Numbered from the stretch's first letter, positions 54,549 to 64,000 are shown. The stretch is 64,000 bases of DNA from an uncultured Chthonomonas sp. (GCA_903885605.1 CAISJD010000011.1:1-64000), one strand, 5' to 3'. Notes: generated by a model from the letters alone, not told the origin. A program made the numbers and translations.

Positions 54549-56594
54549 ATGAGACTCTCGCTTGAGTGGCTGGACCAGCACGCCCCCACGGGGATGACCG
54601 CCGACGAAGCCGCGACCACGCTGACCATGGCCGGGCTTGAGGTGGAGGAGACGGAGGAGTCCGACCTGGGGCCCGTCCTCAACATCAAGGTGACGCCGAA
54701 CCGGGGCGACTGCCTCTCGGTGGTGGGCCTGGCCCGCGAGATGGCCGCTGCGGCGCGGAAGCCGTTCATCGATGCCGTCGCCGCCGACACCCCGATCGGC
54801 GGCGAGGCGGCGGACCTGATCCAGGTCACCATCGAGGCCCCCGACCTCTGCCCGCGCTACGCGGCCCGCGTGGTGCGGAACGTGACCATCGGCACGTCGC
54901 CGGAGTGGATGCAGCGACGCCTCTCCGCTGCGGGTATGCGGCCCATCAACAGCGTGGTTGATGTCACCAACTACGTCATGTTGGAGCTCGGCCAGCCGCT
55001 CCACGCCTTCGACCTCCCGCTAGTGCGCGGTTCCGCGATCCGGGTGCGGCGCTCGGCGCCGGGCGAGGCCATCACGACGCTGGACGGCGCCGAACGGCCT
55101 CTGGCAGAGGGCCTGCTCATCATCGCCGATGCCGAGCGGCCCGTGGCTGTGGCAGGCGTGATGGGTGGCGCCGATACCGAGGTCGGGCCACGGACGACGA
55201 CGATCCTGCTGGAGTCCGCGCACTTCGACCGAAAGGCCGTGCGCCGGTCGTCGAAGGCGCTGGGGCTACAGACCGAGGCCTCGTACCGCTTCGAGCGCAT
55301 CGTGGACCCCGACGGCGTGGTGCGAGCCCTGAACCGCGCGTGCGACCTGATCGCCGAACTGGGCGCCGGCGCACTGGTGGAGGGCGTCGTGGATGTCTAT
55401 CCCGGAGCGGCTCCCGCGCGGACCGTGACGCTGCGGCTGGCCCGCGTCTCCCAGATGCTCGGCTTCGACCTGTCGGTCGACGAGGTGCGCACGAGCCTGC
55501 AAGCGCTCGGCTTCGAGGTGACTGAGTGCGAGGGTGAGGCCCTGGCCGTGCAGACGCCGTCGTGGCGGCCCGACGTGGTGCGGGAGATCGACCTGATCGA
55601 GGAGGTCGGCCGCGTGGTGGGCTACGAGCGGATGCCCGAGAAGCTGCCCTCCGGCGCCACGACCCAGGGCGGCGACAGCGACCTTGGGCGGCAGACGACG
55701 CTGGCGCGCGAGGTGCTGGTGGGTGCAGGCCTCACCGAGGTGGTGGGCCACTCGCTGGTCGCCGCGACACCTCTGGACGAGGACGGCGGGGAGCGGGTCG
55801 CCATCCGCACCGCGCTTTCATCGGAGCTATCCGGCCTGCGCCGGAGCCTCCTGCCGGGCCTCGCCGATGTCCTCGCCCGGTCCGTGCGGCGCGGGCAGCC
55901 GCAGGTGGCGCTGTTTGAGGTGGCCCGCGTGTTCCACGAGGCCCCGGGCGGCCACACCGAGACCCTCTCCATTGGCGCGCTGTTGCACGGCGCTCCGTCC
56001 ACCGATGCCTGGAGGTCTGCAGACCGACCGGCTCCGGCCGATTACTACACGGTCGCCGGCCTGGCCCAGGCGCTCTGCGCGGCATTCAAGACCGAGCCGC
56101 CGGTGCTGCGCCGCACCGCCGACGCACGCTTCCATCCCGGCCGTAGCGCCGAGGTTGTGGTCGGCGGTGAGGTCCTCGGCGTCGCCGGCGAGCTGCACCC
56201 CACCGTGGCGGCCGACCTGGGCCTGCGCGAGCGCGCCGTGGCGCTGGAGCTCTCACTGGCGGGCCTCGTTGCCGCCGGGCGACGGACCATGGGGTTCATC
56301 GAGCCCAGCGCGTTCCCCGGCGTCATCCGCGACCTGGCTCCGCGCATCGCCGCCGACACGCCCTACCAGGCGGTGCGGCAGGCGGCCCTGGACGCGGCTC
56401 CGGCCACGTTGGAGGCCCTGGCCCTGACCGATGTCTACTCCGGTCCCAACCTGCCCGCCGGAAGCCGGAGCCTGACGCTCTCCTTCACCTTCCGTGCGCA
56501 GGACCGCACGCTGACCGACGACGAGGTTGAGGCAGCCATGGCCGCCATTCGCGCGTCACTGGAGCGGGAGTGTGGGGCGACCTTCGTCGTCTGA
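54549..56594 (+). CDS. pheT: Phenylalanyl-tRNA synthetase beta subunit, short form lacking the EMAP-II-like tRNA-binding domain
   Basis: MRLSLEWLDQHAPTGMTADEAATTLTMAGLEVEETEESDLGPVLNIKVTPNRGDCLSVVGLAREMAA...NSVVDVTNYVMLELGQPLHAFD...; C-terminal anticodon-binding fold NLPAGSRSLTLSFTFRAQDRTLTDDEVEAAM. Confidence 0.95.
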   Translation: MRLSLEWLDQHAPTGMTADEAATTLTMAGLEVEETEESDLGPVLNIKVTPNRGDCLSVVGLAREMAAAARKPFIDAVAADTPIGGEAADLIQVTIEAPDLCPRYAARVVRNVTIGTSPEWMQRRLSAAGMRPINSVVDVTNYVMLELGQPLHAFDLPLVRGSAIRVRRSAPGEAITTLDGAERPLAEGLLIIADAERPVAVAGVMGGADTEVGPRTTTILLESAHFDRKAVRRSSKALGLQTEASYRFERIVDPDGVVRALNRACDLIAELGAGALVEGVVDVYPGAAPARTVTLRLARVSQMLGFDLSVDEVRTSLQALGFEVTECEGEALAVQTPSWRPDVVREIDLIEEVGRVVGYERMPEKLPSGATTQGGDSDLGRQTTLAREVLVGAGLTEVVGHSLVAATPLDEDGGERVAIRTALSSELSGLRRSLLPGLADVLARSVRRGQPQVALFEVARVFHEAPGGHTETLSIGALLHGAPSTDAWRSADRPAPADYYTVAGLAQALCAAFKTEPPVLRRTADARFHPGRSAEVVVGGEVLGVAGELHPTVAADLGLRERAVALELSLAGLVAAGRRTMGFIEPSAFPGVIRDLAPRIAADTPYQAVRQAALDAAPATLEALALTDVYSGPNLPAGSRSLTLSFTFRAQDRTLTDDEVEAAMAAIRASLERECGATFVV

Positions 56595-58251
56595 GCGCCT
56601 GCCCGCCAGGCCACCGTTGCCGCAGGCTGAGCGGGCCTGGCGCATGGCGCTGGCGCTCGTTGTCGTGGCGGCTCTGGCGCTGCGGCTCTGGGGCATCACC
56701 TGGTCGTTGCCGGCCGGCGAGCGCCTGCTGACCTACCACCCGGACGAGGGCGTCAACCTCGTCTCCGGCGTGCTGCAGGAGGGCAGGCTTCGGCCGCACC
56801 TCGACCTGGGCTTCTACAACTACGGCACGCTCTACTTCTACGTCTGGCAGGCGGCGGCGGCCGTCAACAGCGCGTATGGGCTGGTCTCGTGGCCCTCGCC
56901 GCCGGCCGGACCCAGCACCGATAGCGCCGGCGCGCTCATCCTGGTGGGCCGCCTGATATCCGTCCTGTCCGCGGCCCTCACCGTGCTGCTGTGCGGGCTC
57001 ATCGGGCGTCGGCTGCATGGCCGCAGGGGCTCCCTCGTGGCCGCCGCCGCCGTGGCCGTCGCGCCGCTGGCCGTCATCCACAGCCGCTTCGCCACCGTGG
57101 ACGCCTTTGCCACGCTGCTTACCACCGCCGCGCTCTGGGCCTCGGTTCAGGCTTCACGGGAAGCCCGGGCAGGGCTCTGGTTGGCCGTGGCGGGCGGCCT
57201 TGCGGGGCTCGCCGGCGCCGCCCGGTACAACGCGGTCCTCGCGCTGGCGGCGCCGCTGGCGGCCGCGCTCTGCCTCCAGTTCCCGTGGCGCCGCCGGGCC
57301 CTCATCGCCCTGGGGGCGGCCGCGGCTTGCGTTGCCTTCTTCCTGCTGGCCTGCCCCGGCGTCTACCTGAACTGGCCTCGCTTCAGCGCGGACCTGATCT
57401 TCGAGATGCAGAAGTCGCGAACGGGCATGGGACTGCTCTTCGCGCAGACCGGCAACGGCTGGTGGTACCACTTCGCCACCTCGCTCCGGCTGGCGATGGG
57501 CTGGCCGTTGCTGGCGGCTTGCCTCGCGGGCTGGGTTCTCATGGCCCGGCGCGGCGCGCGCGAGGCGGCTCCCGTGGCGGCGTTCGGCCTCGTGACCTAC
57601 CTGCTGATCGGATCTGCGGCCGTCCGCTTCTGGCGCTACGTCATGCCACTGCTTCCGGTCCTGGCCCTGGGCGCCTCGGCCCTGGCAGCCTGTTGCGGCG
57701 ATCCTGGCCGCCGGTTCCGGGCGGCCGGGCTGGGCCGAACGCTTGTGGCTGTGGGGCTGGCCTACGCCGCGTGGCTCTCGCCGGCCTACACGAGCCTGAT
57801 GGTGTCGGCCGATCCGCGCGACCAGGCCGCCGCCGCCGTCCGCGCCGCCGGTCCCCAGGCCACCGTGGCGTTCGCCACCACGCCGTGGTACTGGTCGCCG
57901 CCGCTGGCGCCCGAGTTCGGCCTGCCTTCGTCGGGGGCCTCGCGCCGTCGCGCCATCCTCGCCTCGGAGGCCGGCGCCCGCTTGCGCCTTCCCGCCGAGG
58001 AGACCGAGTGGGACCTCTCGGCCCTGAACCCGTCGCCCACGGTCGTAGCCGTCAGCGATTTGGAGAGCCAGGACGCCCTGAGGCTACGGGTAGAGAGCGT
58101 CATGGCCTTCATGTCGGCGCTGAAGCCGCGCCGTGAGCAGATGTTCGAAGGGCGAGCAGATGCGCTGGGGATGTCCCTTCGCAAGGAGCCGACGCTGCCG
58201 AACGACCTGCTCTACATCTGGCCCCGCGTCACGCTCTACTGGAGCCGCTGA
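56572..58251 (+). CDS. GT39/PMT-like membrane glycosyltransferase
   Basis: ALRLWGITWSLPAGERLLTYHPDEGVNLVSGVLQEG; multi-TM; GARYNAVLALAAPLAA. Start uncertain (GTG 56572 or ATG 56644). Confidence 0.82.
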   Translation: MGRPSSSERLPARPPLPQAERAWRMALALVVVAALALRLWGITWSLPAGERLLTYHPDEGVNLVSGVLQEGRLRPHLDLGFYNYGTLYFYVWQAAAAVNSAYGLVSWPSPPAGPSTDSAGALILVGRLISVLSAALTVLLCGLIGRRLHGRRGSLVAAAAVAVAPLAVIHSRFATVDAFATLLTTAALWASVQASREARAGLWLAVAGGLAGLAGAARYNAVLALAAPLAAALCLQFPWRRRALIALGAAAACVAFFLLACPGVYLNWPRFSADLIFEMQKSRTGMGLLFAQTGNGWWYHFATSLRLAMGWPLLAACLAGWVLMARRGAREAAPVAAFGLVTYLLIGSAAVRFWRYVMPLLPVLALGASALAACCGDPGRRFRAAGLGRTLVAVGLAYAAWLSPAYTSLMVSADPRDQAAAAVRAAGPQATVAFATTPWYWSPPLAPEFGLPSSGASRRRAILASEAGARLRLPAEETEWDLSALNPSPTVVAVSDLESQDALRLRVESVMAFMSALKPRREQMFEGRADALGMSLRKEPTLPNDLLYIWPRVTLYWSR

Positions 58252-59150
58252 TGCCGCCCACGGGCCCGCTGTCGGAGTGGATCGCCCGCTACCGCGACCA
58301 CCTCGCCTCCGAGCGCGGCCTGAGCAAGCAGACCGTGGCGGCCTATCTGAGCGACCTTAGGCAGTTCGAGACGGGTCTGCGCGATCGATCAGGCAGTGTC
58401 GGCCCGCCCTTCGGTGCGCCGGAGATGCGGCTCCACCTGGCCCGGCTCCGGCGAGATGGGCTCAAGGAGGCGTCGCTGGCCCGCAAGCAGGCGGCGCTGC
58501 GCATGTTCGCCCGTTTCCTCCACGGCGAGGGCGCCCTGCCCAGCGATCCGAGCGACCTCGTGGAGAGCGGCCATGTCCGCCGCAAGCTACCCGTCGTCCT
58601 CTCGCCGTCGGCCGTGCGCCGTCTGCTGTCTGCGGGGCAGACCGTGACGGCCGAGGGGTTGCGCGACCGGGCCTTGCTGGAGTTGCTCTACTCCTCCGGC
58701 CTTCGGGTCAGCGAGGCCGTGGCCCTGCGCTGGCGCGACATCGACCCCGAGGCACGGACCGTGACCTGCTTCGGCAAGGGCGGTAAGGAGCGTGTGGTCC
58801 CCGTGGGTCGGCAAGCGTTGACGTGGCTGGAGGCGCATCTCCGACGGTCGCGCGCGGGCACGGCGCGTCCCGCTGATCCAGTCTTCGCCGGCCGCGCCGG
58901 CCGCCCGCTGACGCGCTTCCGGGCGTGGCAGGTGGTGAAGGAGGCGTCCCGCGCCTCAGGTATCGAGGCGACGCCGCACCGGTTCCGCCACTCCTTCGCC
59001 ACGCACCTGCTGGCCGGCGGCGCGGACCTGCGGGCCATCCAGGAGATGCTGGGCCATGCCCGCGTCACCACCACTGAGATCTATACCCACGTCGAGACCT
59101 CGCGCCTGCGCGGCGTCTACGATGCGGCGCATCCGAGGGCGAAGCGATGA
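58251..59150 (+). CDS. xerD: Tyrosine recombinase XerD/XerC
   Basis: LLYSSGLRVSEAVALRW; GKGGKERVVPV; TPHRFRHSFATHLLAGGADLRAIQEMLGHARVTTTEIYTHV. Confidence 0.95.
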   Translation: MPPTGPLSEWIARYRDHLASERGLSKQTVAAYLSDLRQFETGLRDRSGSVGPPFGAPEMRLHLARLRRDGLKEASLARKQAALRMFARFLHGEGALPSDPSDLVESGHVRRKLPVVLSPSAVRRLLSAGQTVTAEGLRDRALLELLYSSGLRVSEAVALRWRDIDPEARTVTCFGKGGKERVVPVGRQALTWLEAHLRRSRAGTARPADPVFAGRAGRPLTRFRAWQVVKEASRASGIEATPHRFRHSFATHLLAGGADLRAIQEMLGHARVTTTEIYTHVETSRLRGVYDAAHPRAKR

Positions 59151-60310
59151 CCTTTTCGCGCGTGGCGGTCGTGGTGCTGGACGGCGTGGGATGCGGCGAA
59201 CTGCCCGATGCGGACGCCTACGGCGACGAGGGCAGCAGCACGCTCGCCAACCTGGCGCGTGCCGTGGGTGGCCTTCGTGTGCCCTGCCTGGCCTCGCTGG
59301 GGCTCGGGTGCATCTCGCCTGTCGACGGTGTGCCGCCCGCCGCCTCGCCCCGAGGCGACTACGGCCGCATGTCGGAGACCTCGCCCGGCAAGGACTCGAT
59401 CTCCGGCCATTGGGAGCTGATGGGCGTCAGCCCGGCGCCCGCCATGCCGACCTATCCCCATGGCTTCCCGCAGGAGGTGCTGGACGCCCTGGCGCCGCTG
59501 GTCCCGAGCGGCCTCCTCGGCAACGAGGTCGCGTCCGGGACGGAGATCATCCAGCGGCTCGGCGAGGCGCACCTGCGCACCGGCAATCCGATCCTCTACA
59601 CATCGGCCGACAGCGTGCTGCAGATCGCGGCGCATCAGGCTGTGTTGCCGCAGGCGGAGCTGCATGCCCTCTGTGCGGCCGTCAGAGCCGCCCTGACGGG
59701 CCGCCACGCCGTGGGGAGGGTCATCGCCCGTCCATTCGCAGGCGAGCCCGGCAGCTTTGCCCGAACGCGCGGCCGCCGGGACTATCCGCTGCCGCCGCCG
59801 CTGAACCTGCTCGACGCGCTGGCCGCGGCGGGCGTTCGCGTGGGCGCGGTGGGGAAGATCGCCGAGTACTTCTCCGGCCGTGGCATCGCCGTGTCGGACC
59901 CGGTAGAGGGGACCGTGGGCCAGGTGGCGGCGCTACGGCGAATGCTCCTCGACCCGTCGCTGGGTTTCGTCTTCGCCAACATCGAGGACTTCGATATGCT
60001 CTACGGGCACCGCAACGACGCGCCGGGCTTTGCCGCGCATCTGGCGGAGTTCGACGCGATGCTGGCCGACCTACTGCCGGTAGTTCCACCCGACGTGCTC
60101 CTCCTGCTTGTCAGCGACCATGGCAATGATCCCACGACGCCCTCAACGGACCACAGCCGCGAGCACGCACTCCTGCTCTCCTACCCGGGAACGGGCAGGG
60201 ACCTGGGCGTCAGGGCCACGTTCGCGGATGTGGCCGCCACCGTGGCCGAGACGCTGGGTGTCACCTGCAATCTGGGCGTCAGCCGGTCGTTCCGTGCCCC
60301 TTGCCCGTGA
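59147..60310 (+). CDS. deoB: Phosphopentomutase
   Basis: VAVVVLDGVGCGELPDADAYGDEGSSTLANLAR...SPGKDSISGHWELMGV...FANIEDFDMLYGHRND...SDHGNDPTTPSTDHSREHALLL; ATGA overlap with xerD. Confidence 0.96.
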   Translation: MTFSRVAVVVLDGVGCGELPDADAYGDEGSSTLANLARAVGGLRVPCLASLGLGCISPVDGVPPAASPRGDYGRMSETSPGKDSISGHWELMGVSPAPAMPTYPHGFPQEVLDALAPLVPSGLLGNEVASGTEIIQRLGEAHLRTGNPILYTSADSVLQIAAHQAVLPQAELHALCAAVRAALTGRHAVGRVIARPFAGEPGSFARTRGRRDYPLPPPLNLLDALAAAGVRVGAVGKIAEYFSGRGIAVSDPVEGTVGQVAALRRMLLDPSLGFVFANIEDFDMLYGHRNDAPGFAAHLAEFDAMLADLLPVVPPDVLLLLVSDHGNDPTTPSTDHSREHALLLSYPGTGRDLGVRATFADVAATVAETLGVTCNLGVSRSFRAPCP

Positions 60311-61148
60311 TGTAGTTGTACTCCGAGCCGAAAATGCTGTGCGGGACCAGGAAGATAGCGAGTGTGGCCATACCTGCGACAAGCACCGACCAGCGGTCGC
60401 GGCGCTCGCCCCGGTTGCGCCAGAGGGCCACGAGCCAGAATGCCAGCTCCACCACCACCTTGTTGTCGGTCCAGTCGTAGCCATAGGGGAAGCCCGACCA
60501 GAGTACGCCGAAGGCATACCATTGCACGATCGGACCCAGCACAAAGCCGCCCACCAGCAGCAGCGCCAGCGTCCAGCGGAGGAGGGCCTTCAACGGGCCG
60601 TCGCCCAGGGCCGCCAGGGCCGTGCGCATTGCCACGAGCAGTGAGGCGAAAATGGCGAGGATGTGCAGGGCCAGCACCGGCCCCGGCACCGGCGCCTTGT
60701 AACGGGCGTAGATGGGTTTGTCGCCCGTAGCGGAGACCTTAGGGCCACCGCCCATGACGTCCACGAAGTACTCGTACTTACCCGCTCGCTCGCGCAGGCT
60801 GGGAAGCTCAACGCCCAGGCCCCGGACCACCCGTTGCCGGCCCCGCCGTGTCATGGAGAACTCGCCGCGCTGCATCGCCACCGTGCTCCACTCGTCGTTT
60901 GATCGGTAGCGTCGATAGCGGACCTGCGCTGACACACCCGGCGGGACGGGGTCCACCAGCATCACCTTCAACGACGTGCCGATGGTCTCGCTCCGCAGGA
61001 AGATGCCGTGGACAGGCCCGGCGGCCGTAGAGAGCGAGACCTCCAGCGGGTAGGTGGGCCCGGTCTTGTCCTGATAGGCCATGGTGCCGAGCGTCAGAAG
61101 CGCCGCGGCGACCCAGGGCAGGGCCCGGCGCAGGAGGGACGGTTTCAT
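60279..61148 (-). CDS. Uncharacterised membrane protein
   Basis: ATG 61148; MKPSLLRRALPWVAAALLTLGTMAYQDKTGPTYPLEVSLST; four or five C-terminal TM helices. Confidence 0.75.
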   Translation of the reverse strand: MKPSLLRRALPWVAAALLTLGTMAYQDKTGPTYPLEVSLSTAAGPVHGIFLRSETIGTSLKVMLVDPVPPGVSAQVRYRRYRSNDEWSTVAMQRGEFSMTRRGRQRVVRGLGVELPSLRERAGKYEYFVDVMGGGPKVSATGDKPIYARYKAPVPGPVLALHILAIFASLLVAMRTALAALGDGPLKALLRWTLALLLVGGFVLGPIVQWYAFGVLWSGFPYGYDWTDNKVVVELAFWLVALWRNRGERRDRWSVLVAGMATLAIFLVPHSIFGSEYNYITGKGHGTTG

Positions 61149-61213
61149 GGTAACGGTTCCTGGAGCGCCCCGAACCTGCGGGCGCAGGCGCATCATACCC
61201 GCACGACGGACCC

Positions 61214-61942
61214 ATGGGGTACAGTAGCGCAACCGTGGCACCCAGCACCGAACCAGGCGACTATTCCGTCCGCATCACGGACCTGCCGGCCCAGGACAGG
61301 CCGCGTGAACGGCTTCGCGACAAAGGCGCCGGCAGCTTATCCAACGCCGAGTTGCTGGCCATCCTGGTGCGGACGGGGTCGAAGGGCCGTAGCGCCCTCC
61401 ATGTGGCTCAAAAGCTGCTGGAGAACCGGGACCTGCACGGCCTTGTGCGCTCGAGTATCGCCGACCTGAAGCGCGTGCCGGGGGTGGGCGACGCCAAGGC
61501 CACCGAGATCGCCGCTGCCATCGAACTCGGTAAGCGCATCGCGGCGCTCGCCCCCGAGGCCCGGCCCGTGGTGAACGCACCCGAGGACGCGGTGAACCTT
61601 CTGATGCCGGATATGCGTTTCCTCGTGGTGGAGGAGTTCCGCATGGTGATGCTGGACAGCCGCAACAACGTGTTGGGTGTGGAGCACGTCTCCACCGGCA
61701 CGGCGGACAGCAGCATGGCGCACCCGCGGGATGTGTTCCGGCCGGCCATCGCGGCCAATGCGGTGGCCGTCATCGTGGCGCACAACCACCCGGGCGGCAG
61801 CGCCGAGCCCAGCGCCGAGGATCGCTCCGTAACGCGTCGCCTCGCCGACGCCGGCGCGCTGATCGGCATCGACGTACTCGACCACATCATCATAGGAGAT
61901 GGGCGATGGACCAGCATGAAACGCATCAAGGCCATGGGTTGA
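61214..61942 (+). CDS. radC: RadC-family (JAMM) protein
   Basis: RPRERLRDKGAGSLSNAELLAILVRTGSKGRSALHVAQKLL...HPRDVFRPAIAANAVAVIVAHNHPGGSAEPSAED. Confidence 0.95.
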   Translation: MGYSSATVAPSTEPGDYSVRITDLPAQDRPRERLRDKGAGSLSNAELLAILVRTGSKGRSALHVAQKLLENRDLHGLVRSSIADLKRVPGVGDAKATEIAAAIELGKRIAALAPEARPVVNAPEDAVNLLMPDMRFLVVEEFRMVMLDSRNNVLGVEHVSTGTADSSMAHPRDVFRPAIAANAVAVIVAHNHPGGSAEPSAEDRSVTRRLADAGALIGIDVLDHIIIGDGRWTSMKRIKAMG

Positions 61943-62571
61943 TCGCCCTGGACGCCATCGCCGCCCGACTGCGCGAGGCGTTGGACCAGAAGAACGCCGC
62001 CCGCGAGGCCGCCTTGAGGCTCTGCCGCGAGACGATCCGCATCTCGTCACGGGCCATCCGCGCCGTCCATCGCCTGGAGTTCGAGGCAGCCCGGGGCCTG
62101 ATCGACGAAGCCCGCGCCACGGTGGAACGCGCCAAGGAGGCCCTCGTAGGGCATCCCGACCTCTTCTTCGCGGGCTACGTGCACGATTCGCAGAAGGAGT
62201 ATGTCGAGGCCGAGGCCGTCTACGCCATGGTTCGGAATATGCCCCTCCCCGATCCCGCCGAGTTGGGCGTGGAGCCAGCAGCCTACCTCAACGGCCTCGC
62301 CGAAGCCGGTTCTGAGTGCCGCCGCTTCGTGCTGGACCGCCTCCGCGAGGGGAGCACCGAGGGCGCGGACGCCGTCATGCGCGCCATGGACGACATCTAC
62401 TATGAACTCGTCACGTTCGACTACCCCGACGCCATCACCGGTGGCCTGAGGCGCACGACCGACGCCTTCCGGGCCGTCCTCGAGCGCACGCGCGGCGACC
62501 TGACGCTCACCGTGCAGAACAACGCCTTGCGTGAGGCCCTGCGGCAGGCTGCCGAGGCGAAGGGCGGCTAG
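61906..62571 (+). CDS. Translin-family (COG2178-like) protein
   Basis: REAALRLCRETIRISSRAIRAVHRLEFEAARGLIDEARATVERAKEALVGHPDLFFAGYVHDSQKEYVEAEAVYAMV...ELGVEPAAYLNGLAEAGSECRRFVLDRL...MDDIYYELVTFDYPDAITGGLRRTTDAFRAVLERTRGDLTLTV. Confidence 0.88.
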   Translation: MDQHETHQGHGLIALDAIAARLREALDQKNAAREAALRLCRETIRISSRAIRAVHRLEFEAARGLIDEARATVERAKEALVGHPDLFFAGYVHDSQKEYVEAEAVYAMVRNMPLPDPAELGVEPAAYLNGLAEAGSECRRFVLDRLREGSTEGADAVMRAMDDIYYELVTFDYPDAITGGLRRTTDAFRAVLERTRGDLTLTVQNNALREALRQAAEAKGG

Positions 62572-63278
62572 TGGCCGATCCAGCGCGCCGTCCGAAGCTA
62601 TCCGTCCTGATGCCCCTCTACAACGAGGCCGCCACGCTGCCCTTGCTGCTTCAGCGCGTGTCGGCGGTGCCTGTGGAGATGCAGATCGTCATGGTCGACG
62701 ATGCCTCCACCGACGGCACGCGAGAGGTGCTGGCCTCCGAGGCCCAGGCGCGGGGCGACGCCGTCACGGTGGTGCTGCTGCCCGCCAACGGCGGCAAGGG
62801 CGCGGCCATCCGGGCGGGATTGCCGCACGCCGTGGGCGAGTACGTCATCATCCAGGACGGCGACCTGGAGTACGACCCGGCCGACTATGTGAAGCTCCTT
62901 GCCGCCGCCGAGGAGACCGGGGCGCCCGTCGTCTACGGAACGCGCTTCAGCCGGGGCTGGCCCGCCATGCGGCTACCGAACAAGATCGTCAACTGGCTGC
63001 TCGCCGCCATGGTGCGCGCGCTCTACGGCGCCCGGCTCACCGATGAGGCCACCTGCTACAAGCTCTTCCGGCGCGAGGTCCTCGTCTCGTTGCCGCTGGT
63101 ATGCCGGCGCTTCGAGTTCTGCCCGGAGGTGACGGCGAAGGCCTTGCGCCGCGGGCATCGCATCGTCGAGGCGCCGATCAGCTATCAGGCGCGAGGGTTC
63201 GCCGAGGGGAAGAAGATACGCTGGACCGACGGCGTGCAGGCCATCTGGACGCTGCTTCGGTACCGATTCTGGCGCTGA
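62571..63278 (+). CDS. Family 2 glycosyltransferase (DPM1/dolichol-phosphate mannosyltransferase-like)
   Basis: LSVLMPLYNEAATLPLLLQRV...VMVDDASTDGTREVL...NGGKGAAIRAGLPHAVGEYVIIQDGDLEYDPADY; GTG start overlapping TAG. Confidence 0.94.
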   Translation: MADPARRPKLSVLMPLYNEAATLPLLLQRVSAVPVEMQIVMVDDASTDGTREVLASEAQARGDAVTVVLLPANGGKGAAIRAGLPHAVGEYVIIQDGDLEYDPADYVKLLAAAEETGAPVVYGTRFSRGWPAMRLPNKIVNWLLAAMVRALYGARLTDEATCYKLFRREVLVSLPLVCRRFEFCPEVTAKALRRGHRIVEAPISYQARGFAEGKKIRWTDGVQAIWTLLRYRFWR

Positions 63279-63298
63279 GCGCCGCGGAGGACCGTACC

Positions 63299-63508
63299 AT
63301 GGCTTCACAGACCTTTACCTGCCCTGCCATCCACTGCGAGGGGTGCGCGGGCTCGATTCGCCGCTCGTTGGGCAAGCTGCGCGGCGTTACCGCTGTGGAC
63401 GTGGCCGTGGCGACGACGGCCGTCACGGTGCAGTATGACGAGGCGGTCACCGACGGTGCAGCCATTGCCGCACGGCTTGCGGCCGCGGGCTTCCCGTCGG
63501 AGCCGTGA
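63299..63508 (+). CDS. Heavy-metal-associated (HMA/CopZ-like) domain protein
   Basis: MASQTFTCPAIHCEGCAGSIRRSLGKLRGVTAVDVAVATTAVTVQYDEAVTDGAAIAARLAAAGF. Confidence 0.92.
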   Translation: MASQTFTCPAIHCEGCAGSIRRSLGKLRGVTAVDVAVATTAVTVQYDEAVTDGAAIAARLAAAGFPSEP

Positions 63509-64000
63509 CGAACGACCGCATCGCGCCGCCGCGCCTTCGGCCCGGCGATACCATCGCCGTCGTCTCGCCCTCCAGCGCGGTCCGGACCAAGCGCTTCTCC
63601 GCCGGCGTTCGCGCCATCGAGGCCAGGGGATACCGTGTGCGCGTGTATCCCCACGCCCACGACTGCCTTGGCTACCTTGCCGGTGACGATGAGGCCCGTA
63701 CCCGTGACCTGCAGGCGGCGCTCACCGACCCGGGCATCGCCATGGTCCTCTGCAGCCGCGGCGGGTACGGCGCGTGCCGCCTGCTGGACCGCGTCGACTG
63801 GGATGCCGTCGCCGCCGCGCCGCGCCTCTTCTCGGGCTACAGCGACATCACATCCCTGCACCTCGCCTTCGCCGCCCGAACTCGCGTGCCCACGCTGCAC
63901 GGGCTGATGGCCGCCAGCCTGGGCGATCGGCTCGCCCCTGAGCCCCTGGACTGCTTCTGGGCGATGGTGGAGGGCTTCGAGCCACCCTACATGATGCCGT
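63505..64000 (+). CDS. S66-family LD-carboxypeptidase, truncated by window edge
   Basis: Absent from ORF track. GTG 63505 overlaps the HMA stop (GTGA); VTNDRIAPPRLRPGDTIAVVSPSSAVRTKRFSAGVRAIEARGYRVRVYPHAHDCLGYLAGDDEARTRDLQAALTDPGIAMVLCSRGGYGACRLLDRVDW...FSGYSDITSLHLAF. Confidence 0.92.
   Translation, partial: MTNDRIAPPRLRPGDTIAVVSPSSAVRTKRFSAGVRAIEARGYRVRVYPHAHDCLGYLAGDDEARTRDLQAALTDPGIAMVLCSRGGYGACRLLDRVDWDAVAAAPRLFSGYSDITSLHLAFAARTRVPTLHGLMAASLGDRLAPEPLDCFWAMVEGFEPPYMMP

Noticed and set aside
58251-59150. Tyrosine recombinase as evidence of an integrated element
   Set aside because: XerD-like sequence in a housekeeping xerD-deoB arrangement; no att repeats or phage genes nearby.
1-64000. 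CRISPR arrays, rRNA, tRNA, IS elements
   Set aside because: None recognised by reading; a tRNAscan-SE/minced/ISfinder run would be needed to exclude weak cases.

Overview
High-GC bacterial chromosomal window, apparently from an Armatimonadota-like or similar environmental lineage (inferred from the H-X9-DG pilin, DUF4838/GxGYxYP enzymes and HzsA-related protein; not proven). About 45 genes can be supported. Housekeeping blocks: rel-recJ, secDF fusion, rpsF-ssb-rpsR, rnpB, infC-rpmI-rplT, pheS-pheT, xerD-deoB, radC. The rest is mostly accessory: exported carbohydrate-active and heme-containing proteins, Gfo/Idh oxidoreductases, URO-D family proteins and a seven-gene minus-strand catabolic locus (29.3-37.4 kb). 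Genes the supplied ORF track misses or mis-starts: edge-truncated rel (1-1071, minus) and LD-carboxypeptidase (63505-64000), the RNase P RNA (51682-52017), and infC, which seems to start at a rare AUC codon. No CRISPR array, tRNA, rRNA or intact mobile element was recognised. Strongest leads: the seven-gene operon with an atypical alkaline-phosphatase-superfamily enzyme and an ABC importer lacking its ATPase; a ~1385-aa LamG/HzsA-like/diheme/propeller protein; non-canonical infC initiation; a PheT lacking its EMAP-II-like domain; a small membrane ORF nested in frame behind glpK; and two decayed genes (Rpn-like nuclease, nucleotidyltransferase-like). I did not find a clearly recognisable new defence or mobile system.
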